A DNA stretch of 64,000 nt from Raineyella sp034933565 (GTDB lineage Bacteria; Actinomycetota; Actinomycetes; Propionibacteriales; Propionibacteriaceae), in the NCBI RefSeq assembly GCF_034933565.1, contig NZ_JAYFNG010000024.1, positions 7,259 to 71,258 on the forward strand, given 5' to 3'. The position numbers and the translations under genes are program-made. Shown here one piece after another: positions 1 through 8,514 of the stretch (the first letter of the stretch is position 1; each line of letters begins with the position of its first letter). The notes beneath the pieces were generated by a model. It was given only the letters and a program-made list of their open reading frames with translations, was not told the DNA's origin and made no database searches.

Positions 1-915
1 TGCATCCTGGAGGACGGCGCCGACCGGGGGCGCTCCGCCCGGGCCGGTGTACCGTCCGGGCCGGTCGGGGTGGCCTCCCCCGAGGTCCGGATCCTCGCCA
101 CCAAGGCGCGGGTGCTGGGGCGCAAGGGCGTGATCGTCGGTGACCGGGTCCACCTGGACGGCGATGTCTCCGGCGACGAGGGCACCCTGGCCCGGATCGT
201 CGAGGTGGTGGACCGGACCAGCATGCTGCGCCGGACGGCCGACGACGACGACCCGTACGAACGCCCCATCGTCGCGAACGCCGACCAGCTGGTGATCGTC
301 ACCGCGCTGGCCGATCCGCCGCCGCGCACCGGGATGATCGACCGCATCCTGGTCGCCGGGTACGACGCGGGCATCTCCCCGCTGCTCTGCCTGACCAAGG
401 CCGACCTGGCCTCCCCCGACGAGCTCCGAGCGGCGTACGAGCCGCTGGGGGTCCGGGTCGTGGTGGTCGACCCGGATGCCTCGCTGGCGCCGTTGCAAGC
501 CGAATTGGCCGAGCACACCAGTGTCCTGATCGGCCACTCCGGGGTCGGCAAGTCCACCCTGGTCAACCGGCTGATCCCCGAGGCGGACCGGCAGACCGGC
601 CACGTGAACGCCGTCACCGGCCGGGGCCGGCACACCTCCACCTCGGCCGTGGCGCTGGAACTGCCCGACGGTTCGGGCTGGGTGATCGACACCCCCGGGG
701 TCCGCTCCTTCGGGCTGTCCCATGTCCGGCCCGAGGCGATCATCGAGGCCTTCCCGGACCTGGCCGAGCACACCGTGGACTGCCCGCGGGGCTGCACCCA
801 CGAGACCGGGGCCCGCGACTGCGGTCTGGACGCGGCGGTGGAGCGCGGCGCCGTGTCGGAGGTCCGGGTGGCCTCCTACCGGCGGATGCTGGCCCACCGG
901 CACGAGCGCGGCTGA
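1..915 (+). CDS. rsgA: Ribosome small subunit-dependent GTPase RsgA (5' end outside window)
   Basis: Late-stage 30S ribosome maturation GTPase. The frame is open from base 1, so the true start lies upstream and only the last 304 residues are seen. GTPase motifs are circularly permuted, as is diagnostic of the family: the G4 motif TKAD (about codon 132) comes first, then the P-loop GHSGVGKST (about codons 178-186), then the G3 motif DTPGV (about codon 230). A C-terminal zinc-binding stretch with CPRGCTH followed by a further Cys lies at codons 261-275. Upstream codons resemble the end of the N-terminal OB-fold. hisN follows on the same strand after 167 bases, as in other actinobacteria where aroA, rsgA and hisN cluster. 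Family assignment is certain; only the N-terminus is missing. Confidence 0.95.
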   Translation, partial: CILEDGADRGRSARAGVPSGPVGVASPEVRILATKARVLGRKGVIVGDRVHLDGDVSGDEGTLARIVEVVDRTSMLRRTADDDDPYERPIVANADQLVIVTALADPPPRTGMIDRILVAGYDAGISPLLCLTKADLASPDELRAAYEPLGVRVVVVDPDASLAPLQAELAEHTSVLIGHSGVGKSTLVNRLIPEADRQTGHVNAVTGRGRHTSTSAVALELPDGSGWVIDTPGVRSFGLSHVRPEAIIEAFPDLAEHTVDCPRGCTHETGARDCGLDAAVERGAVSEVRVASYRRMLAHRHERG

Positions 916-947
916 CCCGGCCGCCCGCGGGACGGCCCCGTTCCCCG

Positions 948-1031
948 GTAGGACGCACACTGTCCCCGGTAGGACGCACACTGTCCCCGGCAGGACGCAC
1001 ACCGTCCCCGGCGGGACACCCGCCGTCCTCG
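948..1031. repeat. 21-bp tandem repeat, four copies
   Basis: Four head-to-tail copies of a 21-bp unit at 948-968, 969-989, 990-1010 and 1011-1031. The first two are identical, the third has two changes and the fourth is divergent. The unit core is GGACGCACACTGTCC. It lies between rsgA and hisN and is not coding. Confidence 0.9.
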
Positions 1032-1070
1032 GCCCGGCGGACGCCCTCCCTCGGTGGGACGGGCGCTCGA

Positions 1071-1076
1071 TACGCT
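1071..1076 (+). promoter_or_regulatory. Candidate -10 element TACGCT of hisN
   Basis: TACGCT ends six bases before the hisN ATG at 1083, so transcription would begin at or next to the start codon (leaderless). No Shine-Dalgarno sequence is visible and no good -35 is seen. This is a prediction by eye. Confidence 0.45.
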
Positions 1077-1082
1077 GGGCCC

Positions 1083-1883
1083 ATGAGTGAGACGTCCTCC
1101 CCGGCTTTCCCCGTCAATGACGACCTGGGGGTGGCACTGCTGCTGGCCGACGCCGCGGACACGATCTCACTGGCGCGCTTCCTGGCCCTCGACCTGAAGG
1201 TCTCCACCAAGCCCGACCTGACTCCGGTGAGCGACGCGGATCTCGCCGTGGAGGACGCCCTGCGCGATCTGCTGTCGGGGCTACGGCCCGACGACGCGGT
1301 GCACGGTGAGGAGCGCGCGGACACCGGGCGGTCGAGCCGGCGCTGGATCATCGACCCGATCGACGGCACCAAGAACTACGTCCGCGGCGTGCCGGTGTGG
1401 GCCACGCTGATCGCGCTGATGGAGGGCCCCGAGGTGATCACCGCTGTGGTCAGTGCCCCGGCCCTCGGCCGGCGGTGGTGGGCCTCCTGCGGAGAGGGCG
1501 CCTGGACCCGGGTGCTGGGCCGTCACACCGAGGCCTGCCACGTCTCCGCCGTCGCGGAGCTGCACGACGCCTCGCTGTCCTTCTCCTCGCTGTCCGGCTG
1601 GTTCGACCTCGGCCTCGGCGACGACTTCGTCCGGCTGACCCGCGACATCTGGCGGGTCCGCGGGTTCGGCGACTTCTGGTCCTACATGCTCGTCGCGGAG
1701 GGGGCGGTCGACATCGCCGCCGAGCCCGACCTCGAGCTGCACGACATGGCGGCCTGCAGCCTCATCGTCGCCGAGGCCGGCGGCCGGTTCACCAACCTCG
1801 ACGGACACGACGGCCCCGTGGGCCGCAGCGCCGTCGCCTCCAACGGGCTGCTCCACGAGGCCGTCCTGTCCCGGCTCGGCTGA
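1083..1883 (+). CDS. hisN: Histidinol-phosphatase, inositol monophosphatase family
   Basis: Predicted to dephosphorylate histidinol phosphate, the penultimate step of histidine synthesis. The 266-residue protein has the Mg-dependent IMPase-family motifs: HGEE (residues 74-77), DPIDGTKNY (about 91-99) and a C-terminal LHDMAAC stretch (about 219-225) followed by EAGG. Its length and close match to actinobacterial HisN, together with its position after rsgA, favour histidinol-phosphatase over a general inositol monophosphatase, although the two folds share chemistry. The ATG at 1083 has no ribosome-binding site and sits six bases after TACGCT, suggesting a leaderless mRNA. It converges on serA, with a shared hairpin overlapping both stop codons. 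Confidence 0.9.
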   Translation: MSETSSPAFPVNDDLGVALLLADAADTISLARFLALDLKVSTKPDLTPVSDADLAVEDALRDLLSGLRPDDAVHGEERADTGRSSRRWIIDPIDGTKNYVRGVPVWATLIALMEGPEVITAVVSAPALGRRWWASCGEGAWTRVLGRHTEACHVSAVAELHDASLSFSSLSGWFDLGLGDDFVRLTRDIWRVRGFGDFWSYMLVAEGAVDIAAEPDLELHDMAACSLIVAEAGGRFTNLDGHDGPVGRSAVASNGLLHEAVLSRLG

Positions 1884-1919
1884 GGGCACACCGGCCGAGC
1901 CGCTGCGGTGCCTCAGCCG
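1877..1919. terminator. Bidirectional hairpin between hisN and serA
   Basis: Left arm CGGCTGAGGGCAC (1877-1889) pairs with GTGCCTCAGCCG (1908-1919) with one bulged G. The arms contain the stop codons of the two convergent genes. There is no T-tract, which is usual for GC-rich actinobacterial terminators. Confidence 0.65.
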
Positions 1920-3109
1920 ATCGTGGCCAGGCGGATCGTCTCCGGCATCTCCAGCAGGGCGTCGATCAGGTCCCGGTCCAGCGGGGCCAGGGTGTCGGTC
2001 ACCACGTAGCCCAGGTCACCGCGGGTGGACAGCTGCTGGCGCTCGATGTTGACCTCGTGGGTGCCGAGCACACCGTTGACCTTGGCCAGCACGCCGGGAA
2101 CGTTGTGGTGCAGGTGCAGCAGCCGGGCATGGCCCACGTGGCTGTCCACGTGTAGTTCGGGCATGTTGACCGACATGTTGGTCGAGCCGGAGCGTACGTA
2201 GTCGATCAGCTTGCCCGAGACGAAGTGACCGATGTCCTCCTGCGCCTCCTGGGTGGACCCGCCGATGTGCGGGGTGAGGATGACGTTCGGGATGCCCTGC
2301 AGCACCGAGATGAAGGGCTCGCCGTTCTTCTTCGGCTCCTCGGGGTAGACGTCGACCGCGGCGCCGGCGATGTGGCCCGACAACAGGTTGTCGCGCAGCG
2401 CATCGAGATCGACCACGAAGCCGCGGCACAGGTTCAGGAAGAGGGCCCGCTCGCGCATCATCGCGAACTCCTCGGCACCGAACAGGTTGGTGTTCTCCTC
2501 CCGGCCGTCGACGTGGAGGCTGATCACCTCCGCAGTCTCGAGCAGCTGCTGCAGCGACGAGCACTTGTGCGCGTTGCCGAGGGCCAGCCGGTCGGCGATG
2601 TCGTAGAAGTACACCTGCATCCCCATCGCCTCGGCGATCACCGACAGCTGCGAGCCGATGTTGCCGTAGCCGACGATGCCGAGCTTGCGCCCGCGGATCT
2701 CGTGCGAGCCCTTGGCCGACTTGTTCCACTCGCCGCGGTGCAGCTCGCTGCTGCGGTCGGTGAGGTGGCGGGCCATGCCGATGATCTCGGCCAGCGCCAG
2801 CTCGACCACCGAGCGGGTGTTCGAGTACGGGGCGTTGAACACGGCAGTAGCCGTATCGGTGGCGGCCTGCAGATCGATCTGGTTGGTGCCGATGCAGAAG
2901 GCGCCGACCGCCATCAGGTCGGGTCGGGCCTCGAGCACGCGCCGGGTCACCTGGGTCTTGGACCGGATGCCGAGCAGGTCGACGCCGTCCAGGGCGGCGA
3001 TGAGTTCCTCCTCGTCCAGTGCTCCCTTGACGTGCTCGACGTCCATGCCGAAGGCCTCGAGGGCCTGGACCGCTGACTGATGGATGTTCTCCAGAAGAAG
3101 TGCCTTCAC
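1913..3109 (-). CDS. serA: D-3-phosphoglycerate dehydrogenase with C-terminal ACT domain
   Basis: Oxidises 3-phosphoglycerate to 3-phosphohydroxypyruvate, the first committed step of serine synthesis. This is the short E. coli-like form of about 400 residues, not the long form with an intervening domain. Visible features: the NAD-binding GYGNIG (about residue 147-152), the catalytic Arg in NLCRGFVVD, the catalytic His in LTPHIGGST, and a C-terminal ACT region containing HHNVPGVLAKVN (allosteric serine sensing in the family). I chose the GTG at 3109, giving a protein beginning MKALLLENIH as in relatives, over a TTG two codons upstream. A TAGACT -10 element (3118-3123) ends eight bases before this GTG and no ribosome-binding site exists, so a leaderless transcript is likely. 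Confidence 0.93.
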   Translation of the reverse strand: MKALLLENIHQSAVQALEAFGMDVEHVKGALDEEELIAALDGVDLLGIRSKTQVTRRVLEARPDLMAVGAFCIGTNQIDLQAATDTATAVFNAPYSNTRSVVELALAEIIGMARHLTDRSSELHRGEWNKSAKGSHEIRGRKLGIVGYGNIGSQLSVIAEAMGMQVYFYDIADRLALGNAHKCSSLQQLLETAEVISLHVDGREENTNLFGAEEFAMMRERALFLNLCRGFVVDLDALRDNLLSGHIAGAAVDVYPEEPKKNGEPFISVLQGIPNVILTPHIGGSTQEAQEDIGHFVSGKLIDYVRSGSTNMSVNMPELHVDSHVGHARLLHLHHNVPGVLAKVNGVLGTHEVNIERQQLSTRGDLGYVVTDTLAPLDRDLIDALLEMPETIRLATIG

Positions 3110-3117
3110 GGACAAGG

Positions 3118-3123
3118 AGTCTA
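3118..3123 (-). promoter_or_regulatory. Candidate -10 element TAGACT of serA
   Basis: On the minus strand TAGACT is followed by eight bases and then the GTG at 3109. An AT-rich patch lies at 3152-3183, unusual in this sequence, and may hold upstream promoter elements. Confidence 0.45.
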
Positions 3124-3200
3124 GGAGGGCGACCCCCCGAACACGACCCCCATGTCATATCAGAAAAGCATACCTTTTCCGGCAAGGGGAGACGTCACCT

Positions 3201-3280
3201 GTCCGGCTCGATCCTGGTCCGGTCCGATCCTGGTCCGGATCGATCCTGGTCCGGCTCGATCCTGGTCCGGCTCAGTCCTG
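3201..3280. repeat. 16-bp tandem repeat, five copies, running into the stop codon of the ABC ATPase gene
   Basis: Five exact-length copies (16 bp each, 3201-3216 through 3265-3280) of a unit of the type GTCCGGCTCGATCCTG with one to three substitutions. The last copy contains the TCA (3272-3274) that is the stop codon of the minus-strand ATPase gene and its last two sense codons, so the array looks like repeated duplication of that gene's 3' end. Confidence 0.9.
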
Positions 3281-4066
3281 GTCGGGGAGGCGCGGGACAG
3301 CCGCCAGCAGCTCGCGGGTGTAGGGATGGCGGGGGGCGGCCCAGAGCTGTTCGGCCGGGCCGACCTCGACCAGATGGCCCTCCTGCATCACTGCCACCCG
3401 CTGGCAGAGGTGCCGGACGACCGCAAGATCGTGGCTGACGAACACCAGGGTGAGGCCCTCGGAGGCGACCAGTTCCGCGATCAGGTTGAGCACCTGGGCC
3501 CGCACCGAGACGTCCAGCGCGGACACCGGTTCGTCGGCGATCAGCACCTCGGGGCGGGGCGCGAGCGCCCGGGCCAGGGCGATCCGTTGGCGCTGGCCGC
3601 CGCTGAACTCGTGCGGGAACCGACCGGCGTCAGCGGGGTCGAGACCGACCTGCCGCATCACCTCGATCAGCCGGGAGCGCCGATCCGCGGGCACCGACCG
3701 GCGGGTCCGGACCCGCCGGGAGCGCAACGGCTCGGTGATGCTGGCCCCGACAGTCATCCGCGGGTCGAGCGAGGTCCGCGGGTCCTGGAAGACCATCTGG
3801 ACCGAGGCCCGCAGAAAGCCCAACCGTCGCTCGGGGCACCCGGCGAGCTCGGTGCCGCGGAAGGTGATGCTGCCGCTGGTGGGCCTCTCGAGAGCGGCCA
3901 TCATCCGGATCAGGGTCGACTTGCCCGACCCGGACTCCCCCACGATGCCGAGCCGCTCGCCCGCTCGTACGTCCAGGCTCACGTGGTCGACGGCGGCGCG
4001 GCGGGCGTTCCCGTAGTGACGTACGACGTCGCTCACCCGGTAGATCGGCTCCTCGGGGTCGGTCAT
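3272..4066 (-). CDS. Peptide/nickel-type ABC transporter ATP-binding protein (DppF/OppF-like)
   Basis: Cytoplasmic ATPase of a dipeptide/oligopeptide-type importer. The 264-residue protein has Walker A GESGSGKST (about residues 41-49), the ABC signature FSGGQRQR (about 153-160), Walker B VLIADEP and the H-loop VSHD. The C-terminal oligopeptide-importer extension is short and has the motif HPYTRELL typical of DppD/OppF ATPases. The ATG overlaps the stop of the upstream ATPase gene by four bases (ATGA), indicating translational coupling within the five-gene operon 8332 to 3272. Substrate cannot be told from sequence; peptides, opines or nickel are possible. Confidence 0.9.
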   Translation of the reverse strand: MTDPEEPIYRVSDVVRHYGNARRAAVDHVSLDVRAGERLGIVGESGSGKSTLIRMMAALERPTSGSITFRGTELAGCPERRLGFLRASVQMVFQDPRTSLDPRMTVGASITEPLRSRRVRTRRSVPADRRSRLIEVMRQVGLDPADAGRFPHEFSGGQRQRIALARALAPRPEVLIADEPVSALDVSVRAQVLNLIAELVASEGLTLVFVSHDLAVVRHLCQRVAVMQEGHLVEVGPAEQLWAAPRHPYTRELLAAVPRLPDQD

Positions 4067-5001
4067 GTCATCCCTCCCGGTCGGCCCACGACACTGGCCC
4101 GGTGCGCCCAGTCATCCGGTACGGCCGCGAGACCGGTGATCGGAGCCGTACGGTCGAAGTGGTCGGCCACCGTCGGAAGCCGGGCGCCGGGCGCCACCCG
4201 GTCGAGCCGGCCGGTGGCCACCAGCCCCCGGGTGTAGGGGTGCCAGGGATCGGCCAGCACCTCGAGCAGTGGTCCGGCTTCCACGACGTGGCCCTCGACC
4301 ATCACCATCACCTGGTCGACGACCTGCGCCAGCACGGCCAGGTCGTGGGTGATGAACAGCGTCGCGGCGCCGTGCTCGGCGAAGTGCCGGTCGAGCACAC
4401 CCAGCACCGCGGCCTGCGCGGTGACGTCGAGGGCGGTGGTCGGCTCATCACAGATCGTCAGTACCGGGTCGTTGACCAGGGCCATCGCGATCAGCACCCG
4501 CTGGCGCTGTCCGCCGGACAGCTGGTGCGGATAGCTGTCGGCGATGCGCTCCACGTCGGGCAGCGCGACGGCGCGCAGCATCTCCAGCACCCGGGCTCGG
4601 GTGTCACCACCCCGGTGGCCGTGCAGGACGACGAGCTCGCCGAGCTGGCGGCCGACCCGCATCGTCGGGTCCAGCGCCGTCATCGGCTCCTGGAAGACCA
4701 CGCTGTAGGTGTCGCCGCGCAGCCCGGACAGTCGACGGTCCGAGGCGGTGGTGACCTCGACGACGCGGTCCGGCGCACCGGCCGTCGGCACGGCCAGGCG
4801 AATGCTGCCGCTCACCCGGGCGGTCTGCGGCAGCAGGCCGAGCAGCGCCAGGCCGGTGACCGACTTGCCCGAACCGGACTCCCCGATCAGTCCCACCCGC
4901 TGGCCGTGGGCGATGCTGAACGACAGCCCGCGCACCACGTCGGGACGGCGCCGGCCGAACCCGATCCGCAGGTCGTCGACCCTCACCAACGGCTCGGTCA
5001 T
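4063..5001 (-). CDS. Peptide/nickel-type ABC transporter ATP-binding protein (DppD/OppD-like)
   Basis: Second ATPase of the importer, 312 residues. Walker A is GESGSGKSVTG (about 38-48), the signature is LSGGQRQRV (about 160) and Walker B is LTICDEPTTALD, followed by the switch His in FITHDLAV. HPYTRGL near the C-terminus marks the oligopeptide-importer subfamily. The start overlaps the permease stop upstream by four bases, and its own stop overlaps the next ATPase gene by four bases. The pair of distinct ATPases is the usual Dpp/Opp arrangement, in which both form the heterodimeric motor. Confidence 0.9.
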   Translation of the reverse strand: MTEPLVRVDDLRIGFGRRRPDVVRGLSFSIAHGQRVGLIGESGSGKSVTGLALLGLLPQTARVSGSIRLAVPTAGAPDRVVEVTTASDRRLSGLRGDTYSVVFQEPMTALDPTMRVGRQLGELVVLHGHRGGDTRARVLEMLRAVALPDVERIADSYPHQLSGGQRQRVLIAMALVNDPVLTICDEPTTALDVTAQAAVLGVLDRHFAEHGAATLFITHDLAVLAQVVDQVMVMVEGHVVEAGPLLEVLADPWHPYTRGLVATGRLDRVAPGARLPTVADHFDRTAPITGLAAVPDDWAHRASVVGRPGGMT

Positions 5002-5837
5002 CGCACCGCCTCCCGCAGCCGCGGGTCCAGCAGGTCGCGCAGGCCGTCGCCGAACAGGTTGAAGCCCAGCACGGCCAGGCCGATCGCGAGCCCGGGCCAG
5101 ACGGCCAGCATCGGAGCGGTGTAGAGGTAGGCCTGCGCCTCGTTGAGCATCCGCCCCCAGGTCGGGGTCGGCAGCGGGGTGGAGAGCCCGAGGTAGCTCA
5201 GCGCCGCCTCCGACAGGATCGACATCCCGAAGGCCATCGACGCCTGCACCGCCACCACCGGCGCGATGTTGGGCAGCACGTGCCGGGCGGCGATGCCGAC
5301 CGGCGCGGTCCCCGCGCCCCGGGCCGCCATCACGAAGTCCGACACCATCACCTGGAGGGTCGCCGCCCGGGCGACCCGGACGAACGGCGGGATGTTCGCC
5401 ACGCCGATCGCCACCATCGCGGTGCCCGTCGAACCGCCGAACACCGCGGCCAGCAGGATCGCCAGCAGCATGGCGGGGAACGCATAGAGGATGTCGTTGG
5501 CCCGCATCACCAGGTCGGAGACCCAGCCGGTCCGCCGGTCCGCCGCCTCGGCACGGACGGCGCCGGCCAGGATGCCGAGCGGGACGCCGATCACGGCCGC
5601 AATGGCGACCGCGACCACGCCGACCGCCACGGCGATCCGGGCGCCGACCATGATCCGCGAGGCGATGTCGATGCCGTAGCCGTCGGTGCCCAGCCAGTGC
5701 GCCCGGCCGGGCGGCAGCAGCCGGGCGGCCGGGACCACGGCCACCGGGTCGTACGGGGTGACGACGAGGGAGACGACGGCGGTGAGCAGGGTCAGCGTGA
5801 CGAGCGCGGCGCCCACCACCAAGGAGGCGCGCTTCAC
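4998..5837 (-). CDS. Peptide/nickel-type ABC transporter permease (DppC/OppC-like)
   Basis: Inner-membrane permease of 279 residues with about five to six hydrophobic segments. The first (LVVGAALVTLTLLTAVVSLV) is at the N-terminus, and WLGTDGYGIDIASRIMVGAR matches the conserved DppC loop before the transmembrane core. The coupling helix (EAA loop) AARGAGTAPVGIAARHVLPN contacts the ATPases in this family. Its start and stop overlap its neighbours by four bases on both sides, so it is in the middle of the coupled operon. Confidence 0.9.
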   Translation of the reverse strand: MKRASLVVGAALVTLTLLTAVVSLVVTPYDPVAVVPAARLLPPGRAHWLGTDGYGIDIASRIMVGARIAVAVGVVAVAIAAVIGVPLGILAGAVRAEAADRRTGWVSDLVMRANDILYAFPAMLLAILLAAVFGGSTGTAMVAIGVANIPPFVRVARAATLQVMVSDFVMAARGAGTAPVGIAARHVLPNIAPVVAVQASMAFGMSILSEAALSYLGLSTPLPTPTWGRMLNEAQAYLYTAPMLAVWPGLAIGLAVLGFNLFGDGLRDLLDPRLREAVR

Positions 5838-6817
5838 CGGCGGGCCCTCCCCTCGGCCCGTAGCCGCGGGTCCAGCAGCGCGTACGACAGGTCGACCAGG
5901 GTGTTGATCGCCAGCACCGCGACCACCAGCAGCGCCACGATGCCCTGCACCACCATCAGGTCACGCTGGGCGACCGCGTCGAGCAGCAGCCGGCCGAGCC
6001 CGGGCAGGGCGAACACCGACTCGATGATGATCGCCCCGGCGAGCAGGGTCGCCAACTGGAGCCCGATCACGGTCACCACCGACAGTGACATGTTCCGCAG
6101 CCCGTGCCGCAGCAACGCCGGGACCGTACGCCACCCGCCGGCGCGGGCGGTGCGGTAGTAGTCCTCCTTGAGCACCTCGATGGTCGCGGAGCGTACGTAC
6201 CGGGCGAGCACCGAGGCCTGGACCACGGCCAGGGCCGCGACCGGCAGGACCAGGTGGGCCGCCCAGGGGCCGAGGCCCGCCGACGGGGGGACGTACCCGT
6301 TCGCCGGCAGCCAGCCGAGGCGTACGGCGAAGACCAGCGTGGCGAGGATGCCGAGCCAGAAGCCGGGCACCGAGAGCCCGATCTGGGAGAGGGTCGACAC
6401 CGCGAAGCCGTCGGCGTGGCGGCGGCGGACCGCGGCCCACATCCCGGTCGGCACGGCGATCAGGATCGCCAGCAGCATCGCCAGCCCGACCAGCCAGGCG
6501 GTCACGCCCAGCCGCGGCAGCACCTGTCCGAGCACCGGTTCGCCGGTGAGGTAGGACCGGCCCAGGTCACCGTGCAGCACCCCGCCGAGCCAGCTCAGGT
6601 ACCGCAGTGGCCACGGCCGGTCGAGGCCGAACTCCTGCTCGAGCCGGGCCACCGCCTCCGGGGTGGCCTGGACCCCCAGGACGACCTGGGCGACATTGCC
6701 GGGCAGGGCCGAGGCCACCCAGAACACCAGGAACGAGGCGACCAGCACGCTGACCAGGAAGATGACCAGCCGGCGCACCATCCGCCGTGGGAGGGAGCGT
6801 GCTCCGCCGGACGGCAC
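5834..6817 (-). CDS. Peptide/nickel-type ABC transporter permease (DppB/OppB-like)
   Basis: Partner permease of 327 residues. An N-terminal transmembrane helix precedes the typical GDLGRSYLTGEPV periplasmic-side motif, then five more hydrophobic segments. The coupling loop is TARAGGWRTVPALLRHGLRN. I keep the GTG at 6817 because AGGGAG lies seven bases upstream and overlaps the binding-protein stop; the ATG 12 codons further in is less well served. The spacing of four bases from the binding-protein gene supports one transcript. Confidence 0.9.
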   Translation of the reverse strand: MPSGGARSLPRRMVRRLVIFLVSVLVASFLVFWVASALPGNVAQVVLGVQATPEAVARLEQEFGLDRPWPLRYLSWLGGVLHGDLGRSYLTGEPVLGQVLPRLGVTAWLVGLAMLLAILIAVPTGMWAAVRRRHADGFAVSTLSQIGLSVPGFWLGILATLVFAVRLGWLPANGYVPPSAGLGPWAAHLVLPVAALAVVQASVLARYVRSATIEVLKEDYYRTARAGGWRTVPALLRHGLRNMSLSVVTVIGLQLATLLAGAIIIESVFALPGLGRLLLDAVAQRDLMVVQGIVALLVVAVLAINTLVDLSYALLDPRLRAEGRARR

Positions 6818-6820
6818 CGA

Positions 6821-8332
6821 TCAGCTCCCTACCGAGGCCCTGGTCACGTCGAAGCTCAACGATGTGGCGTTGGCGTTGAGGCCGGTGACGTTCGGGGTGG
6901 TCACGACCAGATTGGGCAGCAGGAACAGCCAGTCGGCGGCCGCGTCGTCGGACAGCAGCTTCGCCGCGGCGCGCTGGTCGTCGACGTACTCCTGGGCGGT
7001 GCCGGCGTCGGCGGCGGCCATCAGCGTGCGGAACTGCTCGGAGTCGTAGTGCCAGTAGTACTCCGGGTCGGCGAAGTTCACCATGTCCCGCGGCTCGACG
7101 TGGGCCACGATCGTCATGTCGTAGTCGCTCTGGCGCATCACCACGTCGATCCACCGGGCCGGGAACTCCAGCTCGTCGATCACCACGGTGATCCCGACCG
7201 CCGCCAGCTGGCTCTGCACGAACTGGCCGGCCCCCTTGGCGTACGCCAGCGTGGGCAGCCGCAGCCGCAGGGTGAGGCCCTTGTCGTAGCCCGCCTCCTT
7301 CAGCAGTTCCTTGGCCCTCGCCGGGTCGTACGGGTAGGCCCCGGACAGGTCCTGGTACCACGGGTCGGTCGGCGGCACCATCGACCCGATCAGGGTCCCC
7401 TTGCCGTTCCACACCGAGTCGAGCAGGGCCTTGCGGTCGATGGCGTACGTGATGGCCTGCCGCACCCGCTTGTCCTTCAGCGCCGTGGTGCGATTGTTCA
7501 GGCCGAGCACCACCTCGCCGTTGGTGGTGCCCTGCATCACCGTGTAGCGGGAGGTGTCGGAGAAGCGGTCCAGGGCCTGCGGCGCCTGCACGTTGGAGAT
7601 CACGTTGAGGTCACCGGACAGCATCGCGGCGTTCATCGCGTTGGCGTCGGTGAAGTAGCGGAAGGTGACCGCGTCCGGGCGGGCGCGGGTGCCCCAGTAC
7701 TTGTCGTTGCGGACCAGGTCGATCTCGGATCCCTTGGCCCACGACGTCAGGGTGTACGGCCCCGACCCTGCCGGCGTGGTGGCGAAGTCGGCCCCGGACC
7801 GTGCGTCGAAGATGATGCCGGCGGTGGAGCTCATGTTCCACAGCCAGCTGTTCGACGGCCGCTTCAGGGTGACGACCGCGGTGTGGTCGTCGGGCGCGCT
7901 GACGCTGTCGACCACCGACATCTGGCTCTTCAGCACCGAGCTCGTCGCGGCACTGTTGATCCGCTCGATGCTCCACTTCACGTCGGCGGCGGTGAGCGGG
8001 CGGCCGGACGCGAAGCTCGCCCCGGGCTCGAGGTGGAAGGTGTAGGTCCGCCGGTCCGGGCTGACCGTCCATTCCTTGGCCAGCAGCCCCTGCAGCTGAC
8101 CGGTGCCGTCGACCTTCACCAAGGTCTCGTAGACGTTGTAGAGCAGCACCTGCGGGATGGCCGCGGCGTTGTTCATCGTCGGGTCCAGGGTGGGCGGTTC
8201 GGCGGTGGCGCCGATCACCAGGGTGTTCACCGGCAGGTGACCGCCGGCCGGGCGGCTCGGCCCCGAACACCCGGCCAGCACCAGGGCCAGTCCGGTGACC
8301 ACAGCCACCACGATCCCCAGTCGACGACGCAT
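6821..8332 (-). CDS. Extracellular solute-binding lipoprotein, family 5 (DppA/OppA-like)
   Basis: Lipoprotein that captures the substrate outside the membrane for the downstream permease. The 503-residue protein begins with MRRR, a hydrophobic stretch and the lipobox LVLAGC (Cys about residue 22). The family 5 signature begins with VIGATAEPPTLDP and continues with the LVKVDGTGQLQGLLAKEW region. The ATG at 8332 was chosen because it gives a proper signal peptide and has GGAGGG about ten bases upstream; an in-frame start 18 codons earlier would bury the signal. It is the first gene of the five-gene operon, so expression of the importer is probably set in the 8333-8507 gap, which also carries tandem repeats. 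Confidence 0.92.
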   Translation of the reverse strand: MRRRLGIVVAVVTGLALVLAGCSGPSRPAGGHLPVNTLVIGATAEPPTLDPTMNNAAAIPQVLLYNVYETLVKVDGTGQLQGLLAKEWTVSPDRRTYTFHLEPGASFASGRPLTAADVKWSIERINSAATSSVLKSQMSVVDSVSAPDDHTAVVTLKRPSNSWLWNMSSTAGIIFDARSGADFATTPAGSGPYTLTSWAKGSEIDLVRNDKYWGTRARPDAVTFRYFTDANAMNAAMLSGDLNVISNVQAPQALDRFSDTSRYTVMQGTTNGEVVLGLNNRTTALKDKRVRQAITYAIDRKALLDSVWNGKGTLIGSMVPPTDPWYQDLSGAYPYDPARAKELLKEAGYDKGLTLRLRLPTLAYAKGAGQFVQSQLAAVGITVVIDELEFPARWIDVVMRQSDYDMTIVAHVEPRDMVNFADPEYYWHYDSEQFRTLMAAADAGTAQEYVDDQRAAAKLLSDDAAADWLFLLPNLVVTTPNVTGLNANATSLSFDVTRASVGS

Positions 8333-8410
8333 GCCTACCCATCCCTCCGGTCGCGGACCTCCGATGTTCCGCAGACATCCTCCCACGCGTCACCGACACC
8401 GGTGGGACAC

Positions 8411-8514
8411 GGCCGGACCGGGTGTCACTGTCGGGGCGGACCGACCGGGTCGGAGCGACTGGCACCATCCGGTCGGACCGGGGAGCATCGTCCGGTCGGA
8501 CCGGGTGTCACCGT
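8411..8514. repeat. Degenerate 23-bp tandem repeat running into a stop codon
   Basis: Two good copies at 8469-8491 and 8492-8514 (unit starting CCGGTCGGACCGGG), with degenerate earlier copies from 8411. The last copy includes the TCA stop (8508-8510) of the minus-strand P1 peptidase gene and its final sense bases. The array occupies most of the gap between this gene and the binding-protein gene. Confidence 0.8.

Noticed and set aside
948..1031. Possible CRISPR-like array
   Set aside because: Units are directly head-to-tail with no spacers, and no cas genes occur in the window.
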